Positions 35,708 through 47,449 of a stretch of 64,000 bases of DNA are shown here, in pieces. The notes beneath the pieces are model-generated. The model was not told the origin of the DNA. It worked only from the letters and a program-made list of their open reading frames with translations, and ran no database searches. A program made the position numbers and the translations under genes. Each line of letters begins with the position of its first letter. The first letter of the stretch is position 1. Source of the DNA: Turritopsis dohrnii (taxonomy: Eukaryota; Cnidaria; Hydrozoa; Anthoathecata; Oceaniidae); the NCBI GenBank assembly GCA_027922465.2, contig BQMF02000199.1:372001-436000 (forward strand), written 5' to 3'.

Positions 35708-36681
35708 CAGTGTTGCAAATAACGTCGGTCATCGGTTATTGCCGAACGTTTGTGAGCTTTGGTCGGTCAAAATAAATGCAGCTTTTTTAAAGTGACCGAA
35801 CCAAATTTACTGACTTTTGCAAAATTTTGCCATTTACCAACATGCACTTCTTGAAGTTTTAAACAGATTCATAATGTAAACATCTATTTTCTTATCTACA
35901 TGCCTGTAAAATCTAACTTTGCTCTGACCAAAAACATTGCAGTAATTTTCTCTTCGCAACACTCTCCATCACAGAAGTTATTATATCTTGTACTTCTACG
36001 CTGCTGTTGAATATACTCATCAGTATTATGATTATGCAAAACGGTAGCAACAACTTTGCTTCTAAAAATCACTAAAAGAGGCATAAATGTTAAAGTGATT
36101 AGTTAATGTAAGTAGGATCTAAACATAAAACACCAGAAAGACAAAAGAATTATACATGCGTAGCTGTGCAATGTATGTTTTTTTATAAGAATTTTTTTAC
36201 AAGAACTTAGGTAGAAAGAAAAATATGCCACGTGCTTCGTCGACTCGAGCAAGTCTACTCCGGCTAAATTGACCAATCAGAAACATTGACCAATTTCGCT
36301 GGGAAACATCGTGCCTGCAATTGAGTAGACACCGGTCATTAGTCAAGATAAGTCATATTTTAAGAGAGCTCGAAACTAAGATGCTTTTTAATTTCATTGA
36401 ATAAACACGAAAACGAGTCCTACTGGTACCACTTATGTTTTCATATTCTTTCGTTAGGTGAACAAAGGAATTCGTATAACGAAGGAAATTTCAAAATCAC
36501 CTTAGCAACGGTGGTCGTTCTCCCTAACAACAACAAATCATCAGTTAATACACCTAGTAATTTGTTGTCAATTGAGCAAGAACGTTGAGCGCTACAGAGC
36601 AAAAAATATGAAAATTTTCTAGGTGCCAGACCCCCACCTTATTTTTACCAACCAACCAAAAATCTCTTATTTGCAACACTG
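35708..36681. mobile_element. hAT-type non-autonomous element, 974 bp
   Basis: CAGTGTTGCAAATAA at 35708-35722 and TTATTTGCAACACTG at 36667-36681 are exact inverted repeats; CAGTGTTG is a common hAT terminus. TATAT flanks both sides (35703-35707 and 36682-36686). hAT elements usually duplicate 8 bp, so the flank is either decayed or coincidental. No credible coding frame inside. Confidence 0.7.
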
Positions 36682-36944
36682 TATATTCAAGCTAGGTGGA
36701 TAGAAAAGATTCAAGTAAAAGGAAGACCGTGCGAATCATGAGACAAATGCTGCTGACTTGTTGCCGTAATCGGCTAAAAAATCAAAAATCAAAAATCAAA
36801 AGAAATATTATAACTTTTCTTGTCCAATAATCTACTGAACCGACAACTACTATTTACGGGAAAAGTTATGTTTTCTTCAAAGGATAAGAATTGAAAAAAC
36901 TCAAAATAAAAAGTTTATTAATTCCTTTTGGTTAAACGAAGCTG

Positions 36945-37380
36945 TACTAGCAGTTTCTAAAAATTTTGTGCACTTCTTATAAAGATGTATTGCCAATGAT
37001 CCGAAAATTGACGATGATATGAAATATTTTTTTTGCTTGAAATATAAAAGCTCTTTCATTTTTTCGCACCTATAGTTTCAAAGCGTTTCAAATTTGTTTA
37101 AAACACTTTTAAACATTAAACAGAAATGTTTCAATTCGTTTCTTCAATTTTAAAAACATTTCAAAGCGTTTCATATTCCTTTAAAACACTTTTAAACAGA
37201 AACGTTTCAAATTCGTTTCTTCACTTTTAAAAAACGTTTGAAATAGTTTTGACGAAACGATTTTTACTTTTTTCATTCGTTTCTTGAAACGCTTAATTTC
37301 GTTCCATATCGTTGAAAAACAACATTTTATTTTTGAGACCATCCCGAAGTATATCACTTTCGCATCTTTTGATATACCAA
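36945..37380 (-). repeat. dispersed repeat rich in GAAACG motifs, copy 2
   Basis: Opposite orientation to the copy at 10,740-11,060. The block contains two near-copies of 'tttcaaagcgtttca..aacactttta aaca' about 65 bp apart. No gene. Confidence 0.5.
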
Positions 37381-38043
37381 GTACATCAGTACCTACATAG
37401 TACATACCAAGTACATTCTTAGTATATCAATTTTTACTATGAATACCAACTGATCATGACACTGAAGAAATTGTTCTCCAAAAGTTTTTTGCGTCCAAAC
37501 AAACTCATGGACCTGGTGAGTTGTCGATGTTATGATGTCATTGCTTTAAAGTAAGTTAGTGTTTGTTTTTTCCTTATTTGTATGTAAATGTAAGATTTGG
37601 TTTAGTTTTTTTTTTAATAATTATTACCAAATTGAATTGAATTGAATTTGAATTTATTCATAATTCAGTTAAAATAAAGAACAGAACAACAACGATGAAT
37701 GTAAATTTTGCCGTCTAGTTAAAACTATATTTCCATTTCTTTGAGAAAAGTTACTTCGAGTTTGTGCTTTTGACTAGAAAACAAAAGTCAAATCTTGAAA
37801 ACCTTGTGTTGTGTGTGGAGTTAGGCTTCTGTATTATGTATCTGTTGGCTTGCTAACTCAGAACTTTGTTTATAGGGTTTTACTTAGAGTTGATTTGTTT
37901 ACTTTAAAAACTTTTGAAGATGGTACCCTAGCCATCATCTGAACTACCGAGTTCGTTTATATGCAACTTTTTCATTGTGGATCTCTCAGCAGTGATGATA
38001 TATAACGGTTTGTATATTTCTATGTTATCAATGATATTGTATA

Positions 38044-38545
38044 CTAGTATCCCGGGTAAAAACTTTTTACCGAAACGTCGCACGCCGCCAACGATCAACA
38101 TGCAGGCAAAACATTTCTTACCGGTTTTTATTTCAAAAATGATCCCTTTATTCAAATCCCGTGTACGCGTATAAACCATATAAACCGTACGCGTATAGCC
38201 GCCAAGGCAGCGTCGCTTGCCGACCATGTTCATCTTGTGTTGTGTCGTACGACGCCCGCAATCAACATACATTTTTGGCAAAACATTCCTTACTGGTTTT
38301 TATTTCGAAAATGAACCCGTGTCCCGTGTAAGCGTATAAAAGTGGTTGTATGTACTGGTAAAAAAACTGACGTGAAATCAACGATACAGTAGAATTTGAC
38401 GTCATTACAGAGAAAAAAACGTTCTCGCCGCTGCGTGGCCTTACGCAGCCAATATAGGAAATCCTACGTAAAATTTAGTTAAATATGTCACTCTCTGAAA
38501 TAAAAGTGGGATGCACAATCGCGGATTATTATAATAAGACTACCC
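38044..38545 (+). repeat. dispersed repeat, rearranged copy
   Basis: Begins near 38043 with CTAGTATCCCGGGTAAAAAC and a TTTTTAC hairpin, and ends 'ggatgcacaatcgcg'-like at about 38510-38545. Its middle carries an inserted 'ccgccaaggc(a/g)gcgtcgct' block like those that head the tandem array units. Confidence 0.55.
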
Positions 38546-38548
38546 GCC

Positions 38549-41500
38549 AAGGCGGCGTCACTCGCCGCCCATATCCACCTGCTCTGTATCACTCTATCAA
38601 TAAACGTCAAATTTCCTTATAAACGGCTCGTACAACTTGTGCTCAACCAGAAGCAGATTCGAAGTCACAACCTCTGGTAAAGCCAATCTTTTATAAGTGT
38701 AACAATGCACTCAAAACGTAGAGAGAGAAAACTTCAACTTTTTATAAGCTTTTATTTTAAAAAAGTTACGCGCTCTAACATGGGTGCTATCAAACGATAG
38801 GGGTAAATTGTTTCTCTTCTTAAAAAGTTCACACAGGAGGAGAGAAAAAAGGCACGTGCTAAATGAATAAATAGAATAAAAAAATGTTCAATCAGAACAC
38901 TTAACAATTAAAAGGGGTAATTCAATTATTAAAAGAAAAACAAAAAAAAAACATTTTGTTTTATTATCTTTTTTTACCTATCGGTTTCTAAACATTTTGA
39001 TTGCTCAGAAAAAAAAGTTCACCCGTCTCAGACAGTCAGGCAAGAGTTAGTGGCAAACCGAACATGCTGCCACGTTCTGCCAGTACTGCTTTTTGTCCAA
39101 AATGTTTAATCAGTTAGTTTCTTTGTATTTATGTGATGTACTGCTTTCAAAGCCAGGTCAATGTGGAATATAAAACTAACAATAATAATAAAAACAAAAC
39201 GTTATTCCTATTAGTTCATCAGCCAAAAAAGCCACGTTCCATTGGAGGTTGCAATGTATTTGTTTCGAACTCGCGTCGCACACAGAAAAAGAAATAATTT
39301 GGCTCACGACTCAATCTACCATTTTGCGTGACTTACAAACAAACAAACAAACAAACAGACAGACAGACAAAGAATCGGCTATTAATATATAGACTAGACG
39401 CCAAGGCGGCGTCGCTCGCCGCCCATGTTCATCTTGTGTTGTATCACCACATGCTCCAAATTATTGCACTTAAAACCAGCGATAAGACTTCCTTTGCTGC
39501 TGGCTTTATCGCTTAATAAAGCTCGTTTGCACGTGAAGAGAAATACGTTCCTGTTGTTTCAAATCTTGCATGTTCTTAATTCAGCCGTTCATTATCGCAG
39601 TCGCATTTAAAATGTTAGTAGAATTTCTTGCTTTACACAACGCATTCCGAACGTGAACTTCACCTGGTTTTTTTTTACGATTTTAAACCAATCAAATATC
39701 AGTTTAACAATACACTCAAAACGCAGAGAGAAAAAACTTTTTAACTTATTATTAGCTTTTGTTTTACGCGCTCTAACATGGGTGCTATCAGAAGTAGGTG
39801 AAAAAATGGCTTTTCTTCTTAAAAAGATCACACGGGAGGAGAAAAAAATGCACATGCTAAATGAATGAATTGAATAGAAAATGTTCGATCAGATTAAAAT
39901 AGATTAAAAGAAATTAAGACAACTATTAAGACAAAAGCAAAAAAAAAAAAAAAAAAATATTTTGTTTCATGATTCTCTTTTTTTTTTTACCTATCGGTTT
40001 TTAAACATTTTGATTGCTCGAAAAAAAGTTCACCTGTCTCAGACAGTCAGGGAAGCGTTAGGATACACTTGCAAACATGCTGCCATGTTCTGCCACTGCT
40101 GCTTCTTGTCCAAAATGTTCTATCAGTTAGTTTCTTTGTATTTAGTTGACGCATTGTTTTCAAAGGCAAGTCAACGTGGAATATAAAACTAACAATAATA
40201 ATAAAAACAAAACGTTATCTCTATTGTTTCACCAGCCAAAAAAAGTCACGTTCGATTGGGGTTGCAATGTATTTGTTTCGAACTCACGTCGCACACAAAA
40301 AAAGAAATAATTTCGCTCACAACTCAATCTACCATTTTGCGTGACTTGCAAACAAACAAACAAACAGACAGAGAATCGGCTATTAATATATAGACTAGCC
40401 GCCAAGGCAGCGTCGCTCGCGTCCATGTCTACCTGCTCTGTATCACTGTATCAATAAACGTCAAATTTCCTTATAAACGGCTCATACAACTTGTGTTCAA
40501 CCAGAAGCATATTCGAAGTCACAACCTCTGATAAAACCAATCTTTTATCAGTGTAACAATACACTCAAAATGTAGAGAGAGAAAACTTCAACTTTTTATT
40601 AGCTTTTGTTTTAAAAAAGTTACCCACTCTAACATGGGTGCTATCAAACGTAAGGAAGAAACAGTTTCTCTTCTTAAAAACATCACGACGGAGGAGAGAA
40701 GAAAAGGCACGTGCTAAATGAATCAAGTGAATAAAAAAAACGTTCGATCTGAAGCGCATAACAATTAAAAAAAGAAATTAATTTGTTAAAAGAAAAGCAA
40801 AAAAATATTTTGTTTCATGATACTCTTTTTTTACCTATCGGTTTGTAAACATTTTGATTACTCGAAAAAAGTTCACCCGTCTAAGACAGTCAGGCAAACC
40901 GCACATGCTGCCACGTTCTGCCACTGCTGCTTCTTGTCCAAAATGTTTAATCAGTTGTCCAAAAAAAAAAAAAAATTGTTTTGATATAATACTCTTTTTT
41001 TACCTATCGGTTTTTAAACATTTTGATCGCTCAAAAAAAAAGTTCACCCCGTCTCAGACAGTCAGGCAAGAGATAGTGGCAAACCGCACATGCTGCCACG
41101 TTCTGCCACTGCTGCTTTTTGTCCAAAATGTTTAATCAGTTAGTTTCTTTGAATTTAGTTGATGTACTGTTTTCAAAGCCAAGTCAACGTGGAATATAAA
41201 ACTAACAATAATGATAAAAACAAAACGTTATTCCTATTAGTTCATCAGCCGAAAAAAGTCACGTTAGATTGGGGTTGCAATGTATTTGCTTTGAACTCAC
41301 GTCGCACACAAAAAAAGAAATAATTTCGCTCACAACTCAATCTACCATTTTGCGTGACTTACAAACAAACAAACAAACAAACAAACAAACAAACAAACAA
41401 ACAGACAGAGAATCGGCTATTAATATATAGACTAGCCGCCAAGGCGGCGTCGCTCGCCGCGCATGTGCACCTGCTCTGTGTGTCACCCCGGAGACCCCCA

Positions 41501-42350
41501 TAAACCTCATATTTCCTGAAAAAACGGCTCGTACAACTTGTGTTCAGCCAGAGGCAGATTCGAAATCAAATATCAAATATCAGTTTAAACAATGGTTCCA
41601 AAAAACCCCAAATTTCATGATGTGTTGCTTATTTATTTTTTAAAGCAATCGCTGATCAGTACAACAATACACTCAAAACGTATTTACTTTTGTTTTAAAA
41701 AAGTTACGCGCTCTAACATGGGTGCTATAAAACGTAAGGGGGAAATGGTTTCTCTTCTTAAAAAGATCACACGGGAGGAGATAAAAAAAGGCACGTGCTA
41801 AAAGAATAAAGTGAATAAAAAAAACGTTCGATCTGATATAAAATAAAAAGATTAAAAGAAATCGATTAAAACAAATTAAGACAACTATTATGACAAAAGC
41901 AAAAAAAAAATATTTTGTTTTATGATACTCTTTTTTTACCTATAGGTTTTTAAAATTTTGATTGCTCGAAAAAAAGTTCACCCGTCTCAGACAGTCAGGC
42001 AAGGATACGTTTGGATACACTGGCAAACCGAACATGCTACCACGTTCTGCCACGGCTGCTTTTTGTCCAAAATGTTTTATCAATTAGTTTCTTTTGTATA
42101 TAGTTTTTAAAGCCAAGTCAACGTGGAATATAAAACTAACAAAATAATAAAAACGAAACGTTATTCCTATTAGTTCATCAGCCAAAAAAAGTCACGTTCG
42201 ATTGGGGTTGCAATGTATTTGCTTCGAACTCACGTCGCACACAAAAAAAGAAATAATTTCGCCCACAACTAAATCTACCATTTTGCGTGACTTACAAACA
42301 AACAAACAAACAAACAAACAGACAGACGGAGAATCGACTATTAATATATA
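38549..42350 (+). repeat. tandem array of about 1-kb units, four copies
   Basis: The block CCGCCAAGGC(G/A)GCGTC starts near 38549, 39400, 40399 and 41436, giving unit lengths of about 850, 1000, 1037 and 915 bp. Each unit also holds 'ctctaacatgggtgctat', 'gtctaagacagtcagg'-type and 'gccacgttctgcca' phrases and ends with (AAAC)n, (AGAC)n and 'gaatcggctattaatatatagac'. The head GCCGCCAAGGCGGC is itself a palindrome. No coding frame holds across units, so these look like copies of a non-autonomous element inserted into one another or amplified in tandem. Confidence 0.8.
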
Positions 42351-42368
42351 GATGTCTAGTAACCCGGG

Positions 42369-42444
42369 AATTGTAATGTGTCTTTGTGTATCTTATACTA
42401 CTTATATATATTTAGAGCCCGATCTGAAAAACAAACATACAATA
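42369..42444 (-). repeat. 3' LTR of the Mag-type element
   Basis: 76 bp, identical to 46737-46812. The minus strand upstream (42445-42480) carries a G-rich purine run expected near the polypurine tract. Confidence 0.93.
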
Positions 42445-42560
42445 TGCCCAGGGGTATATCTTTCCCCCAAAAAGAAAAAAACAAGAAGAGAAAAAAAAAT
42501 GTCTAGTTGGGATGTCTGTGTGAATCACTAGTTTTTGTCTAGTTTTTTTTTTTTTTGTTA

Positions 42561-45500
42561 TCAATTCACAAAGTCTGCATTGTAGTATTTGGAATTTTGC
42601 TTCTTAGCCCTGGTTGATCGTCTAAGTGCATCGTTCGCTGTCCCATTCTTGTCTTGTTCTACATCCAATTGACTTTCTGCTGAAGTATCGTTTGTGTTCT
42701 GATGGTAGTGTTCTTTCCCCTCCACATCCTTCTGCTTGGGTTCTTCAATTTTGCTCTTTGTTAACCCTTTGCGTGGGAACAAACCTCTTGTTCCATCTCG
42801 AAACATCATGTCTGTGGGTGCAATGCCTGTTGCCGGATGTGGAGTATGTCTATAAGAATGCAAGGCCTTCCGTAGGGTTTCCCCCTCACCCTGCTTCTGC
42901 TCCTGTCCTGCTTTGAATGCTTTTCCAAGCGTCTTCATGAATGTCTCTACAGGGTTGGCATTGGGGTGGTGAGGTGTGACTGGTCTGAGTGTAATGTTGC
43001 GATTCTCAGCGAACTTCTCCATCTTTGCTCCAGAAAAGGGTGGTCCGTTGTCGTTTATTTGTATATCGGGATAACCAAAATTATCATAAATTTCGGTCAA
43101 TGCTGGCAAAACCTTCTCAGCTTTGGTTGATGCGACTAACTTGGCTGCCGGGAATCGCGATTTCAAATCTTGTACAACCACCACATGTTTTGATGATGGC
43201 ATTGGTCCAAAAAGGTCCACCGCTACCGTATCCCAGCACTTGTCAGGCACCTTGTGCACCATTGAGGGTTCTGATGTTTTCTTGTCCACAAATGAATAAC
43301 AGGAGCACCTTTTTACAAACTCTTTGATCTTTGTTCCCATGTCGTGGAAGAAGAAGTGATAGCGTAACCTTCGAGCCATTCCACTTTCACCTGCATGTGT
43401 TCCAGAGTGAGCCAATTCCAATGCCTTATCCTGAAGACTCATTGGGAGGATCAGCCTATCGCCTTTCAGCAGTATTCCATTACCAGTCACACTCATTTCT
43501 GGCAGGATCTCTTTGAAACGCAGTAAATCTCTTTCAGCCTGCTTTGGTATATTCTGACCATTAATTCTACGCAACTTGTTCAGAATCTGGTCTTTCGTTG
43601 TTTCTTCTGCTATTGCGGCCATACCAATGCAGTCCATAACTGGCACCCCGTGTAACATATACAAAAGGTTGTTGAATTCGTCTCCAACTTCGTTGTTCTG
43701 TCCTGGATGTCTGGAGATGTAGTCACTTCTATTCTGGCTGCCTTTGCGGTACTCAACCCTATATTGGATATCTTGATTCGTCAACTTGATACGTTCAGCT
43801 CGAATTGACCCATTTCTATTGCCATTAAATATGGAGCATAACGGCTTGTGATCTGTAACCACTGTGATCACCTCTGGAGCACCAACAATATAATTGCGAA
43901 ACCTCTTCAAGCCAAAATTCACCGCCATGGCTTCTAGATCGATCTGTGGATATCGCTTCTCTGTCTCTGAGGTAGTCCTGGATGCTATAGCCACTGGTTT
44001 GGCGTCGATGGTATTATCTCCTTGTGCAAGGATAGCTCCCAGCCCATCCTGGTGTGCATCCACAAATATGAAAACCTTCTTCTTGAGATAAAAAAACTGT
44101 AGTAGTGTACTTTTTGAAAATTCCCTGATCAAATAATCAAAGCATTGTTGGTGTTCCTTGTCCCAGGCGAATAATCTATTTGCTTTGGTCATTTCTCGTA
44201 GCGGAGCCGGCTTTTTGGCAAAGTTAAATATAAACTCAGAGTTCGCTTGCATCATACACAAAAAGCTGACCAGCTCAGATTTTGATTCTGGTGGCTGAAG
44301 ACCTTGTAATGCCTCTATCTTGATTGGGTCTGGTCGTACACCTTCTTTGCTTATGATTAATCCCCAAAACCGAATCTCGTCAACGCCAAAGACACATTTG
44401 TTTGGGTTCAAGGTGAGGTTGTTGTCCATCAAAATAGTGAGGACCTCCCTGAGTGTACTGTTGTGAATTTCCATGTTTTCAGCGGCAATAATCAAGTCGT
44501 CGTGTATGAGATGGGCATCTTTTACTCCTTGAAATAGAGGCTGAAGAGCTGCACTAAGCTCTCCTTGTGCTGGCTTTAATCCCATAGAAAGTCGTTTATA
44601 GCGATACAGCTTCCCTCTACCATGGAATGTTGTGAGGACTCTCGACTCCGGGTGTAACTCTAGTTGCCAAAAGGCTGACTTTAGGTCCATTTTGGAGAAC
44701 ACCTGTGCATTGCCAAGACGTGCTTTGATGTCCTCTTGTTTTGGAATAGGAGCGTTGCACGACTGAATAGCCTTGTTAATGTTCCTGGCATCTATGGTAA
44801 CCCTGATATCTCCATCATCTTTTGGGAAAATGACAATATTCGACGTCCACCCTCTGTTGGAGGGTGCTCTTCGATGATATCTTTATCAAGCATGTCCTGC
44901 AGTGCGTCCTCCACTCTCTCTTGCAGGTGGTACGGCACTGTACGAGGAGGTTGTGCCACTGGCTTGACTTCAGGATCGTGGTATAGGCGGACCTGGTGAT
45001 TCTTTAGTTTCCCAATGCCTTGAAACACCTCCGGATATGCTGTGACAATGTTTTGTATTTCATCCTTTTCTGTTGTCTGAATCATGTTGACTGGCCTGAA
45101 AATTGACGGCCTTCTGTTAAACGTCACGATTCCCAGCTGCTCTGCCAGTCTTCCTGACATGACCGGCTCGCAGTCCTCATTGATAATGTACCATTCTGTG
45201 CTCACCGACCTGCTTCCAAATGTGACTGCACATCTTGCTTTACCCATCACATTGATAGACGCACTCTTGTACGGCTTGATTTTTGATTTAGTTGGGATCA
45301 TTCTGTCAGCTATTCCCCATTTGTGAGCATCGTTGGGGCCACAAACACATACTTTGGCCCCTGTGTCAGCTAATATCTTCACTAGGCTGTTGTTAACGAC
45401 CACTTCAACTTCATAGTTGCCTGGTACTGCTGAAGTATAGCTAGTTTTGAGTCTGAATATGTTCACATTGTAAGTCTCCTTCTCAATGACGTCGTTCTTG

Positions 45501-46417
45501 GCCTCTTCTTCTGTGTCTAACTGTTTGACTTCTTTAGACTTGCACACTTTAGCAAAGTGCCCTTTCTTTCCACAGCTACGACAATTTGCTGATCTGGCTG
45601 TGCATTTCTGTACATGCTGTTTGATTGATCCACTGATATTGTTTCCACAATAGTAGCAGCGTGCCTTATCTAAGCCTTCCTTCTTTAGGCTCTCTTGTCG
45701 CATCTGTTTGAGGGAGTACTTCCCAAGGTTATTGATGCTTGAGTCACCGATTTCTGCAGCCCCTTTGTAGGCGTTTTCAATTCGAATTCCATTTTCGCGG
45801 AGGGCCTTCAATTCCCATGCATTCTTGAGCGCTTCCTGTCTGATGTCTTCATTATGGGTCCCAATCACAATCTGGTCCCTGATCGCTATCAACTCTGCTT
45901 CACAGTATTTGGACTTGCATTTGAAGTTACAGTGCTTAGCCTCTTTTTCAACTCGGATTGCAAAGGCCGCGAAAGACTCATCTGCCTCTTGGCTCAGTGC
46001 ACGGAATTGAAAGTTCTTCAGCGTCAAGTTTTCGGTAGGAGCGTAGTATTGCTGCATTTTTGTGACGAAAGCTTCCCATGCAACTTTCTTTCTTGCTTCT
46101 TGATCGGGCTCTGCAATCTCCCAGTCTGAATACAGTCGTATGGTACTGTACATTCCAAGTAGCTTGGCCACCTTGTCCTTGGCTCTAATATCATCTCTAA
46201 TCTCGTCGTAGTCTTTGATTGTTGGCTTTTTATCATTTACAAGTTTCCAGCGTTCCAGTGCACTGTCCATAGCCACCTTTGCAGGCTCTGGATACGCAGC
46301 TTCATAGCGCAGCTCAAATGCCCTTAGAAACTCATTAAAGGCTTTAAGGGTGTTTTCTGGATGTTTATCTGGGTCAAAACATAGCGTTTCTGCTTGTGTG
46401 GTTGCAACCTTGGCCAT
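42561..46417 (-). pseudogene. gag-pol polyprotein of the Mag-type element, one frameshift
   Basis: Reading right to left: a Gag region (about residues 1-220), zinc knuckles (CYYCGNNIS..C and CRSCGKKGHFAKVC) and an aspartic protease with DTGA (ILADTGAKVCVCG). Then comes the start of reverse transcriptase up to ..DIIEEHPP near 44870. Just after this the frame shifts by one base, and the rest continues in the second frame. That gives RT (SKMDLKSAFWQLELHPESR, HDDLIIAAE at the catalytic Asp pair), RNase H (IFVDAHQDGLGAIL), and integrase with its HHCC finger and DDE residues in VAVDLFGP, NDNGPPFSG and NPVETFMK. No envelope gene. The single lesion is the only break I see in an otherwise full-length, very young copy. 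It might be a sequencing error in an assembly, or a real loss. RT motif reads IHDD rather than the usual YxDD. Confidence 0.88.
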
Positions 46418-46736
46418 CTTGAACCCCGTCGAGAATACAAGTTAAATAGCCTTACCTACTCTGTCCAGGGCTAACCTGGTGTGATAAACGCTTCAGTATG
46501 CTAGACTGACAGATCTTCAGGAAAATGCGTTCTTGCCAACCACGTACAACGTTCACAGTAATCCCCAGGAAAAATATAGAGAAAGATAACGTACCTACTG
46601 GATCCAGGGCTAACCTGGTATGATAAGAGCTTCAGTACGAATACTGATCTTCAAGCTTGCTCTACAGTTCTCATTCACGCTTCCTAACCAACAGGCTGTA
46701 TGGTGTCTTGTCACTCAAATGTTTATCCTCGTCGCC

Positions 46737-46812
46737 AATTGTAATGTGTCTTTGTGTATCTTATACTACTTATATATATTTAGAGCCCGATCTGAAAAAC
46801 AAACATACAATA
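46737..46812 (-). repeat. 5' LTR of the Mag-type element
   Basis: 76 bp, identical to the other LTR. Its minus strand contains AAATATATATAAG, a TATA-box-like sequence, so the promoter would lie within this very short LTR. Confidence 0.93.
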
Positions 46813-47390
46813 CCGGGTAAACATTTTTACCAAACTTAACTTCGAAAACAATAGGTCAAATCCACCATTCCCGTGTACATACCCCGTGACGAAAAAATAA
46901 ATCATAGAATCGCAGCTCAAAAGTGTATCTATGTTGTAGAGCTCGAAGAACTGATCAAAATAGTGTATGGGATCGTTTCGCTACGACCAACCGTTACAGA
47001 GGTATCGTCGGTTAAACATTTTGATGACGTCATAGCTGCAATACCAAATTAAATTTAGGCCCAAATTTTGTGTCACCTCATCACCCGTATCGCGGACCCT
47101 AAAAACGTCAGTTTTCCCTATTGGTTCTTGAAATATTTCCCCAAAAACGTCGCATTCGATTAGGGATGCAATGCAATGATTCCCCGTGATAGATTAAAAA
47201 ACTGACGTCACGGCACTTGCTACTATATAATAATCGTAAAAAAACTGCATGGCCTAACGAAAAATATGACCACGATTAAGAAGATTTTGACCTTAAAATT
47301 CAACAAAATTTATCACTCCCTAAAATAAAAGTATGACACACACTCGCTATCGCGCTATACTAATCCGCGTGCGTGTGTAACACATTTAAC
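46813..47390 (+). repeat. dispersed 0.6-kb repeat, the retrotransposon's target copy
   Basis: The Mag-type element cut this repeat about 10 bases from its 5' end (42352-42368 to the left, the rest here). It shares long stretches in the same order with the minus strand of 49217-49797: 'gtgtatgggat(c/t)gtttcgctacga', 'tttaggcccaaat', 'atttccccaaaaacgtcgc' and 'gatgcaatgcaatgat'. Confidence 0.8.
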
Positions 47391-47449
47391 TTAGAGAGTG
47401 ATGGTTTTTTTCAAAATTTACGGTCAAAATCTTCTTAATCGTGGTCATA
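47265..47449. repeat. 28-bp perfect inverted repeat, 129-bp spacer
   Basis: 47265-47292 (TATGACCACGATTAAG..) is the exact reverse complement of 47422-47449. It lies at the 3' end of the dispersed repeat, which suggests that a second copy joined tail to tail, or a foldback structure. Confidence 0.85.

Larger units (their letters stand above)
42369..46812 (-). mobile_element. complete Mag-type Ty3/gypsy LTR retrotransposon, 4,444 bp
   Basis: Two identical 76-bp LTRs (42369-42444, 46737-46812) enclose a reverse-strand gag-pol region, and CCGGG flanks both sides (42364-42368, 46813-46817). Very short LTRs are typical of the Mag lineage (the silkworm mag LTR is about 77 bp, from memory). Next to the 5' LTR the minus strand reads TTGGCGACGAGGATAA, a plausible primer-binding site. 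Identical LTRs mean a recent insertion. Confidence 0.93.

Noticed and set aside
38549..42350. CRISPR or satellite centromere
   Set aside because: Units are about 1 kb and differ in length by up to 190 bp; no short repeat-spacer order.
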